Made by a program: the position numbers and the translations under genes | The notes under the pieces: generated by a model | What the model saw: only the letters and a program-made list of their open reading frames with translations | Database searches by the model: none | What the model was told of the DNA's origin: nothing | Part shown: positions 1-7,922 of the stretch, one piece after another | How positions within the stretch are numbered: the stretch's first letter is position 1 | How the letters are laid out: each line of letters opens with the position of its first letter | Assembly: GCA_019637815.1 (NCBI GenBank) | Contig: JAHBUZ010000004.1 | Coordinates: 162,766 to 226,765 of the forward strand | Direction: 5' to 3' | From: Chloroflexota bacterium | GTDB lineage: Bacteria; Chloroflexota; Limnocylindria; Limnocylindrales; CSP1-4 | Length of the DNA: 64,000 bases

Positions 1-1
1 G

Positions 2-151
2 GGCATGGGCAGCCTCATCATCGACGCCATCGAGCGCAAGGACTTCCCCGTGCTCCAGGGGGTGTTCCTCGTCATCGCGCTGTGCGTCGTCATCGCGAAC
101 CTGGTCGCGGACATGATGTACGGCATCCTGGACCCACGGGTGCGCACATGA
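2..151 (+). CDS. Peptide/nickel ABC transporter permease, C-terminal part
   Basis: Only the last 49 codons are inside the window; the start lies off the left edge. The visible part has the typical end of a DppB/OppB inner-membrane permease: the tail of the EAA region (AIERKDFPVLQG), one hydrophobic helix, then DMMYGILDPRVRT. DppB-type proteins pair with a DppC-type permease to form the channel of a peptide, opine or nickel importer. The stop TGA overlaps the next start by 4 bp (ATGA), so the two permeases are translationally coupled. The substrate cannot be read from this fragment. Confidence 0.9.
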   Translation, partial: GMGSLIIDAIERKDFPVLQGVFLVIALCVVIANLVADMMYGILDPRVRT

Positions 152-1152
152 CCAGCGCCGCGGCAGCCGCGCCCTCCCCCGCTCGTCGCCATGGTCGTCG
201 CGACGCGTGGACCCACGCCTGGTCGGTCATCCGGGCCGATCGCCAGAGCATGCTGGGCATGGTCATCCTGGTGGTGTTCGCCATCATCGCGATCGCCGGC
301 CCGATCCTCGCGGGGCCCATCGACCGCGCGGGCGCCAACCGGCCCATGCTCGACCCGTCGCTGGCGCACCTGTTCGGCACCGACCGTTCCGGCCGGGACC
401 TGTTCCTGACCAACATCTGGGCGACCCAGGTGAGCCTGCTCGTGGGCGTGGTCGCGAGCATCCTGTCCATGGTCATCGGCACGGCCATGGGCATCGCGGC
501 GGGCTACCTGGGTGGCCGCTGGGACGCGTGGCTGATGCGTCTCACGGACTTCTTCTACGTGCTGCCCACGCTCGTGCTGGCGCTCGTCCTTGCGGCCATC
601 ATGGGACCCAGCCTGAGCAACGTCATCCTCGTCATCGCGGTCACCTCGTGGCCCGCCACGGCGCGGGTCATCCGTTCCCAGACGCTCACCGTGCGCGAGC
701 GGATGTTCGTCGACCGGGCACGCGCCACGGGTGCCAGCAGCGCCCGCATCATGCGCCGCCAGGTGCTGCCCAACGTGTTCGGCCTCGTGCTCGCCAACAC
801 CACGCTCACCATCGCGGGTGCCATCTTCCTGGAGACGACGCTCTCGTTCCTGGGCGTGGGACCGCGTGATACCTACTCCTGGGGCCGCATCCTCGACGAG
901 TCGTTCGAGGCCGGCGCGCTGACGCTCGGCAAGTGGGCGTGGTTCGTGCCCCCCGGCGTGGCGGTGGTGCTCGTGGTGCTCGCCTTCACGCTCGTGGGCG
1001 GCGCGTTCGACGAGATCCTCGACCCGCGGCTGCGTCGCCGGGGTGCCGGGCCAGGCGCGGAGCCGGACGCCACGGACCCCGGCGGCCCGCTGCTGTCCAT
1101 CGAGTCGCTGTCCGTCCCCGAGTCCCTCGACCCCGAGCGGCGGGGTGGCTGA
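148..1152 (+). CDS. Peptide/nickel ABC transporter permease (DppC-like)
   Basis: This 334-residue inner-membrane permease is the second channel subunit of the importer. Its N-terminal helix (about residues 32-55) is followed by a periplasmic loop with HLFGTDRSGRDLF, which is conserved in DppC/OppC proteins. The EAA loop that contacts the ATPases is seen as ATGASSARIMRRQVLPN followed by a helix and LSFLGVG. The start is the ATG that overlaps the upstream stop. After the usual DPRLR ending there is an extra tail of roughly 40 mostly polar residues, longer than is normal for the family. The ATPase genes follow after 44 bp. Confidence 0.93.
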   Translation: MTSAAAAAPSPARRHGRRDAWTHAWSVIRADRQSMLGMVILVVFAIIAIAGPILAGPIDRAGANRPMLDPSLAHLFGTDRSGRDLFLTNIWATQVSLLVGVVASILSMVIGTAMGIAAGYLGGRWDAWLMRLTDFFYVLPTLVLALVLAAIMGPSLSNVILVIAVTSWPATARVIRSQTLTVRERMFVDRARATGASSARIMRRQVLPNVFGLVLANTTLTIAGAIFLETTLSFLGVGPRDTYSWGRILDESFEAGALTLGKWAWFVPPGVAVVLVVLAFTLVGGAFDEILDPRLRRRGAGPGAEPDATDPGGPLLSIESLSVPESLDPERRGG

Positions 1153-1196
1153 GATGATCGGGCAGTCCACGCCCGCTCCGGCACGGGAGCCCTGAG

Positions 1197-2444
1197 ATGG
1201 CGCTGCTGGAGGTGCGCGACCTGGTCGTGGAGTTCACCCTCGGTGACGGGCGGATCGCGCGGGTCGTCGACGGCGTGGACCTGGACCTCGATGCGGGCGA
1301 GGCGCTCGGGCTGGTCGGCGAATCCGGCTGCGGCAAGACCACCACCGCGCTCGCCATCGCCCGGCTGCTGCCCGCCAACGGCCGCATCGCGCGGGGCACG
1401 GTGCGACTCGACGGCCAGGATCTCACCGCGCTCGATGATGCGGCCTTCCGCGATCGACGCTGGACGGACATCAGCGTCATCTTCCAGGGCGCCATGAACG
1501 CGCTCAACCCCGTGCGGCGCGTGGGCGACCAGGTCGCCGAGCCCATCCTGATCCACGAGCCCACCACGACCCGCGAGGCAGCACGCCGCCGCGTGGCGGA
1601 GCTGTTCGAGCTCGTGGGCATCAGCCCCGACCGGCTTCGCGAGTACCCCCACCAGTTCAGTGGCGGCATGCGTCAGCGCGTGATGATCGCGATGGCGCTC
1701 GCCTGTCGACCACGCCTGGTCATCGGTGACGAGCCCACGACCGCGCTGGACGTGATGGTCCAGGCGCAGATCCTGGAGCTGCTCGAGCGGTTGCGCCGCG
1801 AGCTGGGCCTCGCGCTCATCCTCATCACCCACGACCTGTCCGTGGTCGCCGAGACGTGTGACCGGACGCTCGTGATGTACGCGGGCCGGCTCGCCGAGAC
1901 GGGTCCCGTGGAGCGGCTCCACGGCGGACCGCTCCACCCGTACAGCCTCCGTCTGCTGCGATCCGTGCCGGACCTCAGCGGCGAGCGACGGCTCCCGGCC
2001 GGCATCCCGGGTCAGCCGCCGAGCCCCGAATCGCCGGTGAGCGGCTGTCGCTTCCATCCCCGCTGCGATCGTGCGATGGCGCAGTGCGTCACGGATGTGC
2101 CCGTGGTCCGCTCCTTCGGGGAGGCCCACCGCGTGGCCTGTCACGCCGTGGGTGAGGAAGGTCGCCTGCGACCGCCCGGGGAGCTGCCCCGCATCCCCTC
2201 CGCGCTGGCCATCGCGGCGGCCAGCACGAGCGGCGTGGAGGTCGCGGTCGACGCGGACGTGCTGCCGGTGTCGGCGGACGACCTGGGCGTGCCACCAGGG
2301 GATCCCCGGGAGCCGCCGGCCGATCGGCCCGTGGGCGTCGCGGGTCCGCCGATGCCGCCGGTCCCGCCGTCCGTCGCGCCGGTGCGCACGACCACCGATG
2401 CGTCGGCGCCCACGACCGACGACCTGCCCCGGGTGGACGCGTGA
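1197..2444 (+). CDS. Peptide/nickel ABC transporter ATP-binding protein (DppD-like)
   Basis: This cytoplasmic ATPase powers the peptide-type importer. It has Walker [10 protein letters not shown], signature FSGGMRQRV, Walker [13 protein letters not shown] and the H-loop LITHDLSVV. The oligopeptide-transporter C-terminal motif with conserved cysteines is present ([15 protein letters not shown] then C). At 415 residues it is about 80 longer than usual because of a proline- and alanine-rich tail after the cysteine motif, which looks unstructured. A GGGAG ribosome site lies just before the ATG. Its end overlaps the next gene by 4 bp (GTGA). Confidence 0.93.
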   Translation: MALLEVRDLVVEFTLGDGRIARVVDGVDLDLDAGEALGLVGESGCGKTTTALAIARLLPANGRIARGTVRLDGQDLTALDDAAFRDRRWTDISVIFQGAMNALNPVRRVGDQVAEPILIHEPTTTREAARRRVAELFELVGISPDRLREYPHQFSGGMRQRVMIAMALACRPRLVIGDEPTTALDVMVQAQILELLERLRRELGLALILITHDLSVVAETCDRTLVMYAGRLAETGPVERLHGGPLHPYSLRLLRSVPDLSGERRLPAGIPGQPPSPESPVSGCRFHPRCDRAMAQCVTDVPVVRSFGEAHRVACHAVGEEGRLRPPGELPRIPSALAIAAASTSGVEVAVDADVLPVSADDLGVPPGDPREPPADRPVGVAGPPMPPVPPSVAPVRTTTDASAPTTDDLPRVDA

Positions 2445-3436
2445 TCGGGCTGCGCGGGCTCCGGGTCCACTACCCCCTCCGTCGATCGCTCGGCGCGTGG
2501 CTCCGGGGTGAGCCGGTGGGCGTGATCCGGGCCGTGGACGGCGTGGACCTGGACCTCGGCCGCGGTGAGATCGTGGCGCTCGTCGGCGAATCCGGCTCCG
2601 GCAAGACGACCACGGGCCGTGCGCTCGTGCGCCTCGCGCCCATCACGGACGGGCAGGTGCTGCTCGATGGGGAGGACGTCACCCGCATCGGCGGCCGGGC
2701 GCTGCGCGCCTACCGACGCCGGGTCCAGATCATCTTCCAGGACCCCTACGAGAGCCTCGACCCGCGACGGACCATCGCCCAGCAGGTGGAGGAGCCGCTC
2801 CTCGTCCAGGGCCTGGGTGACGCTGCCGAGCGGGCACGCCGCGTGGATCGCGCCCTCGACGATGCCGGCCTCCGGCCCGTGGAGCGCTATCGCGACCGGT
2901 TCCCCCACGAGCTCTCGGGCGGCCAGCGACAGCGGGTCGCCATCGCGAGTGCCATGGTGCTGGAGCCGGACGTGCTGGTCGCGGACGAGCCGGTCTCGAT
3001 GCTCGACGTGTCGCTGCGGAGCGGCATCCTGCGGGTGATGCTCGACCTGCGGGCACACCGGGACGTGGCGATCCTGTTCATCACCCATGACCTGTCGCTG
3101 GCGTGGCTCATCGCCGACCGCATCGCGGTGATGTATCTCGGCCGGGTGATGGAGATCGGGCCGGCGGAGACCCTGGTCCGGGATCCGCGCCACCCGTACA
3201 CCCGGGCGCTGCTGTCGGTGATGCCCTCACCCGACCCCGCGCATCGGCGGGAGCGTCGCATCCTGCGCGGCGAGACACCCGATGCATCCCGGGTGCCGCC
3301 GGGCTGCCGGTTCCACACTCGCTGCCCGCTCGCCTTCGATCGATGCCGGACCGAGGAACCACCCAGCGTGGAGGTGACGCCGGGCCACGTGGCGGCCTGC
3401 TTCCTGGCGACCGAACCACCGACCGATCCGGCTTGA
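2441..3436 (+). CDS. Peptide/nickel ABC transporter ATP-binding protein (DppF-like)
   Basis: This is the second ATPase of the importer, 331 residues. Walker A GESGSGKTT, Q-loop FQDPYESLDPR, signature LSGGQRQRV, Walker B VLVADEPVSMLD and FITHDLSLA are all present, and the C-terminal GCRFHTRCPLAFDRC motif marks the Opp/Dpp subfamily. It starts at a GTG whose last two bases begin the stop of the upstream gene, so it is coupled to it. A solute-binding protein is not in the window and would be expected to the left of position 1. Confidence 0.93.
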   Translation: MIGLRGLRVHYPLRRSLGAWLRGEPVGVIRAVDGVDLDLGRGEIVALVGESGSGKTTTGRALVRLAPITDGQVLLDGEDVTRIGGRALRAYRRRVQIIFQDPYESLDPRRTIAQQVEEPLLVQGLGDAAERARRVDRALDDAGLRPVERYRDRFPHELSGGQRQRVAIASAMVLEPDVLVADEPVSMLDVSLRSGILRVMLDLRAHRDVAILFITHDLSLAWLIADRIAVMYLGRVMEIGPAETLVRDPRHPYTRALLSVMPSPDPAHRRERRILRGETPDASRVPPGCRFHTRCPLAFDRCRTEEPPSVEVTPGHVAACFLATEPPTDPA

Positions 3437-3918
3437 TCGAGCCGACGCCCGAGGCGGCCCGCTTCCCCGCAGGCCAGCCGCCGGCCGACCCGTCCTGACT
3501 CGGCACGCTCGACCGGCACGGGGACGGCCGGTACCTGCCTGAGTCACATCGGAGCATCAGACCTTCCGGCCCGGACTCGGCTATCCCCGGCCTGACCGGC
3601 CGACGAGCTGACCGAGCCCGCCACCGGCCGGGCCTTCGGGCCGACTGGCCTCGGCGACCCAGGACCATGCCGATCGATCCCGCTGGTCGACCATGTGGCG
3701 CCTGCTGACGGGTCCGGGCTCGGCACCCACGCTCGGCCTGTTCGCCGATCGCCCGACCAGTCGAGCAGATGGCATGGAACTCGGCCCGGTGACGCGGCAG
3801 GTGCTCGACCAGTCAGACCGATCGTCCAGGAAGCCAGCCCGAGGGAAGGCTCTGGAGCCCTGGATGTCCGGCTGCCGACCGTCCGGCGCCTCACAGTGAG
3901 CCATGCGGCGCCGTCCGC

Positions 3919-3970
3919 GCGCATCCAGGGCGCGCATCCAGAGGGCGCATCCAGCCCGCGCATCCGGCGG
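3919..3970. repeat. 13-bp tandem repeat, four copies
   Basis: The decamer GCGCATCCAG recurs at 3919, 3932 and 3945, and as GCGCATCCGG at 3958, an exact 13-bp period. The region is non-coding and lies just beyond the stop of the aldolase-like gene on the minus strand. It is probably a replication-slippage minisatellite. Confidence 0.75.
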
Positions 3971-3984
3971 GCGATCAGCCCGCC
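3966..3984 (-). terminator. GC-rich hairpin after the aldolase-like gene
   Basis: GGCGGGC (3966-3972) pairs perfectly with GCCCGCC (3978-3984) around the loop GATCA. It sits 8 nt beyond the minus-strand stop at 3993. No T-run follows, so an intrinsic terminator is plausible but not proven. Confidence 0.4.
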
Positions 3985-3992
3985 ACGGGACC

Positions 3993-5408
3993 TCAGCCGG
4001 CCGCGACCGCCTCTCGGACGGACGCGGGCGCCGGGCGATGCCGCACCGGGGTGGTGACGTATCGCTCGACCATCGCGCGGCTGCCGGTGACGCCCAGCTG
4101 CTCGGACAGGTAGCGCACCTTGGCGGCCTGGTCGACGAGGATCTCCTCCTTGGTCGCGAGGTCCCAGAGCGCCCGCTTGTTCGGCCCCAGGGCCTTCTTG
4201 CGGGTCTTGTACACGAACTGGCTGTCCGAGTCGTTCGGCCCGCGCTCATCGAGCGTGTTCGCGAAGCACCACGCCTCGATCGCCTCGTGCAGCTCGGCCG
4301 GGAACGCGGCGTGGTCATAGAGCGTGTTCTGGAAGCCGGTCGCGAGATGGATCTCCGCGGTCTCCACCTGCGGGAAGCGGTGGAACAGCTCGTCCGGCAG
4401 GGTGGAGGCGCCGTGCTGCACCGCGCCGGCGAGGCCGTAGCTGCGGCACACAGCGGACAGCCGCTCGAGCGTGCCGAAGTCCAGCTTGACCTCCGCGACG
4501 CCACCACCCGGCAGCGGCACACCGCCGTGGGAGGTGCCCGTCTGGACGCTCACCTTGGACAGACCGATCGCGCTCACGCCCGCCAGGCGGTCGAGCTCCG
4601 CGCGGTAGCCGTCGAGATACGCCCGCAGCTCCGCCTCCGTGGAGTTCTCCTTGCCCACCTCGCCGATCTCACCGCCGATGGACACGGTCAGCCCATCCGC
4701 CTCCTCGGCCCGGATGCGCGCGGACAGCTCCGCGGCGCGGGTGTAGTTGGTGCGCTGCTGGGTGTCGACGTCCGGCAGCGAGAGGTCCACCAGCGTCGAG
4801 GAGTCGATGTCGATGTTGCCGTAGCCCACGGCCAGGGCATCGGAGGTCGCCTTGTGGAGGGTGGCGGTGACTCCGTCCGCGTCCGCCGCGTACTTCTTCG
4901 CGTTGAACTGGTAGTGGTCCCCCTGGACGAACACCGGGCCCTGCCAGCCCGCCGCGATGGCGCCCGCCAGGACGCTCGTGATGTACTCGCCCGGGCGCTG
5001 GTAGGTGTACTCCTGCTCGCTCCGTGCCAGCTCCAGGATGATGGCCGCCGAATCGAGCTCCTGGTGCACCCGCAGGATCGCCTGGGTCATGTCGAAGACC
5101 TGGGTGCGCAGGTTGATGGCGGGCACCGTGAAGCCACGCACCTCACCCCGGCCACGCGCCATGTACAGCTCGTGGATGCTGCCGGACGGGCAGCCCAGCT
5201 CCTGCGAGGCCTCCCACACGATCCAGCGCGCGGCCTCCACGGTCGACGCGTCCTCGCTGAACGTGGCGCTCCAGATGACATCGCGGATACCGCCGGCCCG
5301 GAAGGCGGCCGCATCATCGATGACGAGGCGATCCCCGTCCACATGTGCGATGCCGGCCAGCAGGCCCAGGAGCTCGGCGGGTGTGCTGGCGACGCGCGGC
5401 TGCGTCAT
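3993..5408 (-). CDS. Class II fructose-bisphosphate aldolase-like protein, long form
   Basis: This 471-residue cytosolic protein looks like a zinc-dependent class II aldolase, the family that splits or condenses ketose bisphosphates into two trioses. Family-like elements are a GDHYQFN segment (candidate zinc histidine), YGNIDIDSSTLVDL, the acidic GGEIGEVG segment, TSHGGVPLP and AVQHGAST in order through the second half of the barrel. It is 100-150 residues longer than the usual FbaA form, with extra material at both ends. The ATG is chosen because GAGGAGG lies 7 nt upstream. The physiological substrate (fructose, tagatose or another sugar bisphosphate) cannot be fixed from sequence. Confidence 0.75.
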   Translation of the reverse strand: MTQPRVASTPAELLGLLAGIAHVDGDRLVIDDAAAFRAGGIRDVIWSATFSEDASTVEAARWIVWEASQELGCPSGSIHELYMARGRGEVRGFTVPAINLRTQVFDMTQAILRVHQELDSAAIILELARSEQEYTYQRPGEYITSVLAGAIAAGWQGPVFVQGDHYQFNAKKYAADADGVTATLHKATSDALAVGYGNIDIDSSTLVDLSLPDVDTQQRTNYTRAAELSARIRAEEADGLTVSIGGEIGEVGKENSTEAELRAYLDGYRAELDRLAGVSAIGLSKVSVQTGTSHGGVPLPGGGVAEVKLDFGTLERLSAVCRSYGLAGAVQHGASTLPDELFHRFPQVETAEIHLATGFQNTLYDHAAFPAELHEAIEAWCFANTLDERGPNDSDSQFVYKTRKKALGPNKRALWDLATKEEILVDQAAKVRYLSEQLGVTGSRAMVERYVTTPVRHRPAPASVREAVAAG

Positions 5409-5717
5409 GGTCGTCCTCCTCGCGCGCCCGGCGAGCCGGGTGCTGTCCATCGGGTCGGGCGAGCGACCGGACCCCCGCACCGCGCTGGGCACGGACCACG
5501 GGTCGATGGACGCTCGAGGGCCGCCGCCCCGGCGGCCCGATACGCTGGATGGTACCGCGCCGTCGGGTCCTGCCACCCGGCCGAACGGCCGGTGCTGACC
5601 GGTCCGACCGGCCCTCCGCGACCAGGGGCGTGGCCGCGCCACCAGCGTCCCGGGAACCAGCGGCCATCGGGACGCGTCTGGAACGCACCACCAGCTCCAC
5701 CAAGAGGTCACCATCCG
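5409..5717. other. Divergent intergenic region, 309 bp
   Basis: This gap separates the divergent starts of the aldolase-like gene (minus) and the META-domain gene (plus). Both starts have Shine-Dalgarno sites, so both promoters should lie here, but I could not pick convincing -35/-10 pairs. I see no gene or repeat in it. Confidence 0.5.
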
Positions 5718-6584
5718 ATGTCCCTGCGCCTTCCGCGGCTGTCCCTCGTGCTGGGCACGGCCGCCCTGCTCGTCGCCACCGGTGTCCCGGTCCTCGCCAA
5801 TGACGGCCCACCCGGCAGCGTCCCGGAGCTGGTCGACCCGACCTCCGGCGTCAGCCTCGGCGAACCCGTGCTCGAGGGGACCGTCTGGCACCTCCGGCAG
5901 GCCCGCCTGTCGGGTGCCTTCGCGGATATCCCGGCGGAGGTGGAGGCCACGCTCCAGCTCGTGGATGGCCATGCGAGCGGCAGCGGCGGCTGCAACCGGT
6001 GGTTCGCGGAGTACGCCCTGGACGGGACGGCGCTCTCGTTCGGACCGATCGGGTCGACCCTCATGTTCTGCGAGGGTCCGGGTGGCCAGGTGGAGACGTT
6101 CTTCTTCGCCGACCTCGAGGGCGTCACGCAGTGGCGTTTCGAGGATGCCACGCTCATCCTCGCCGGCGACGACGGGGATCCCATCCTCGCCTTCACGCGT
6201 CAGGTCAGTCCTGCCCTCGATGGCAACTGGCTCGTCATGAGCTACAACGACGGCCAGGGGCACATGGTGTCCATCGACGACGGGTCGGCGACCCTGTCCT
6301 TCGCGGACGGGCGTGTCGGGGGCACCGTCGGCTGCAACAGCTTCGGCGCCGACTACACGCAGGATGGCTGGGAGCTGTCCGTGGGCGATGTCGTGTCCAC
6401 CGCGATGGCCTGCGAGCCCGCCTCGATCATGGATCGCGAGACCGCTGTCATCGAGGCGCTCCGAGCCAGCGTCAATGTCGCGGAGGCGGAGGATGGCTGG
6501 GAGCTGTCCGATGCGGCCGGCACGCCCCAGATCATCCTGTCCAACCACCACCTCATCGGCCCCACGGCGCCGCCCGCGCCCTGA
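5718..6584 (+). CDS. Exported protein with two META (HslJ-like) domains
   Basis: The 288-residue product begins with a signal peptide (basic start, hydrophobic stretch to about residue 27, then VLANDG). Two META-type repeats follow. The first (about 53-165) has GSGGCNRWFAEY and LMFCEG; the second (about 170-275) has GGTVGCNSFGADY and STAMACE. In each, the GCN motif and a later cysteine are the hallmark of the family, first known from the heat-shock-associated lipoprotein HslJ of Escherichia coli. The biochemical role of META domains is still unclear. The ATG follows AAGAGGTCACC. A hairpin 39 nt after the stop may end transcription. Confidence 0.85.
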   Translation: MSLRLPRLSLVLGTAALLVATGVPVLANDGPPGSVPELVDPTSGVSLGEPVLEGTVWHLRQARLSGAFADIPAEVEATLQLVDGHASGSGGCNRWFAEYALDGTALSFGPIGSTLMFCEGPGGQVETFFFADLEGVTQWRFEDATLILAGDDGDPILAFTRQVSPALDGNWLVMSYNDGQGHMVSIDDGSATLSFADGRVGGTVGCNSFGADYTQDGWELSVGDVVSTAMACEPASIMDRETAVIEALRASVNVAEAEDGWELSDAAGTPQIILSNHHLIGPTAPPAP

Positions 6585-6623
6585 CCGACGCGCAGCCGAC
6601 CCGGCGGCACATGATGACCAGTC

Positions 6624-6660
6624 GCACGACGCCCTCGGGGATCCACCGGGGGCGTCGTGC
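6624..6660 (+). terminator. Strong hairpin after the META-domain gene
   Basis: GCACGACGCC (6624-6633) pairs perfectly with GGCGTCGTGC (6651-6660), and four more pairs extend the stem inward. It starts 39 nt after the META-gene stop. There is no T-run, so it may be a terminator of the T-poor type or an RNA-stabilising structure. Confidence 0.5.
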
Positions 6661-7113
6661 ATGTTCCGGCGGCGGCGCCGCGCCCGGCCGCTCCCGACCC
6701 ACCGACCGCGCGGCACGGCGACACGGTCGCTTCCTGACATTTCGATCGACTGGTAGGCGCGTATCCGGACCGATGAGGCCTCCAGACGGCACTTCGACCG
6801 ACTGGCCATCGGACTGCCGGCTCCTGCGACGAGCCCTGAGCGTGAGCAGGCATGCGCGCGATCCTTGGACCTCGCTCTCGGCCGGATACGCCTCGACCAG
6901 TGTGTCGACCTGGCAGGATCGCGCGAGCACTGCCGACCGGTGGCGCGCACCCGGCCGGCGTGACCGATCGTCCAGGCGGCCAGGCTCACTCGATGGTGAC
7001 CCGCCGTGCGAGCCAACGAGCGCAGCACCATCGGACCCGCAGCAGACCACGGGTCTGTTGATCGGGATCGAAGCGTCGCGCTCGTCCGGCGGCTGCGCGT
7101 GACGCGTGCCGGA
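6661..7113. other. Intergenic region between convergent genes
   Basis: No credible gene is visible. The only structure I see is an 11-bp inverted repeat, CGCGCGATCCT (6855-6865) and AGGATCGCGCG (6915-6925), with a 49-nt interval. Its function is unknown. Confidence 0.45.
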
Positions 7114-7641
7114 TCAGGAACCGACCCCCGATAGGAGCGTGGGCGATCCGCAGCCTGGTCGACCATATGGGTTGCATCCGCTGTCGATGACGAGCGAGCT
7201 CTGCCCACCCGTCTCGGGCACGTCCCCCTCGAGGACGCGCACCTGGTAGGTCAGGGTCGTGCCGTCGAGCTGTGGCTCGCTCAGCTCCACCACGGCGGTC
7301 TGGAGCCCACCGTCGACGATGCTCGTCAGACCTGCCTGGGGTGGGTCGGCCGCGAAGCTGTTCTCGCCGTCGCCCCAATGCGCCACCAGATCGGTCAACG
7401 GCCCCGGCCGGACGGTCCGCTCCGGTCGGTCGGTGAAGGCCACGACCGTCGGACTCGCGTTCCCGAGCGTCAGTGTCGTCCCGTCGAACGTGGCGCTCTC
7501 GGCGGTCTGGATGTAGAGCCAGCTCTGGGCCGGCTCGGACGTCTCCTCCGGCCCGGGCGACTGCGCCAGGACGGGTCCCGTCAACAGGGTCGACAGTGCG
7601 GCGACCATGACCGCTGCGGTGCGTGACCGAACGAGCTTCAT
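7114..7641 (-). CDS. Small secreted protein of unknown function
   Basis: The 175-residue product has a clear signal peptide (MKLVRSRT, a hydrophobic run, then GPVLAQSPG). The mature part contains GTTLTLGNASPTVVAFTDRP and, later, ENSFAADPPQAGLT, a pattern I recall from widespread uncharacterised secreted proteins. I do not know its function. The start follows a GGGAGGGTGGG ribosome site. The last codons (encoding SPTLLSGVGS) lie in a 33-bp sequence that recurs just upstream of the gene, suggesting a past tandem duplication. Confidence 0.75.
   Translation of the reverse strand: MKLVRSRTAAVMVAALSTLLTGPVLAQSPGPEETSEPAQSWLYIQTAESATFDGTTLTLGNASPTVVAFTDRPERTVRPGPLTDLVAHWGDGENSFAADPPQAGLTSIVDGGLQTAVVELSEPQLDGTTLTYQVRVLEGDVPETGGQSSLVIDSGCNPYGRPGCGSPTLLSGVGS
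7117..7149. repeat. Direct repeat, copy A (gene 3' end)
   Basis: This 33-bp stretch at the 3' end of the secreted-protein gene matches 7668-7702 with a few substitutions and two extra bases. The shared core is GGAGCGTGGG preceded by a run of C. Confidence 0.65.
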
Positions 7642-7667
7642 CCCACCCTCCCTCGAAGATGTCCATC

Positions 7668-7702
7668 GGAACCAACCCCCCCGACAGGAGCGTGGGTGGT
7701 CC
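7668..7702. repeat. Direct repeat, copy B (upstream remnant)
   Basis: This copy lies 27 bp upstream of the secreted-protein start. Read on the minus strand it encodes PPTLLSGG, close to the SPTLLSGV at the end of that gene, so it may be the leftover 3' end of a lost tandem paralogue. Confidence 0.55.
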
Positions 7703-7922
7703 TTCTCGAGCGTCAGGCCCGAGCATCGGGGATCGACGATGCCCGCCCGTTGTCAAGTCTCGGCATCCGGTGCGACGGCGCGTCTTCGCGTCCGATCCAT
7801 CCGGGCGTCACGAGCGGTGACGGGGGCACCTCCTCGGGTCGCGCGTCGATGAGGGCCATGGTCTCCCGGACGGGCATGGCGACGACCATCCGTGCGTGGA
7901 CGGCCCGCGTCCGCTGCGTGCC

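Larger units (their letters stand above)
3437..3992. other. Intergenic region between convergent genes
   Basis: This 556-bp stretch separates the end of the peptide transporter from the end of the aldolase-like gene. Open frames here lack ribosome sites and recognisable motifs, so I call no gene. It holds a 13-bp tandem repeat and a short GC hairpin, listed separately. The rest shows nothing I can name. Confidence 0.6.

Noticed and set aside
3685..7166. TGGTCGACCA palindrome at 3685-3694 and 7157-7166
   Set aside because: Two copies of a 10-mer palindrome in GC-rich DNA are not significant, and one lies inside a coding region.
5409..7208. N-terminal extension of the aldolase frame across the META-domain gene
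   Set aside because: The minus frame is open for 1071 codons, but only the part from 5408 has family motifs and a ribosome site; the rest is antisense to the META gene.
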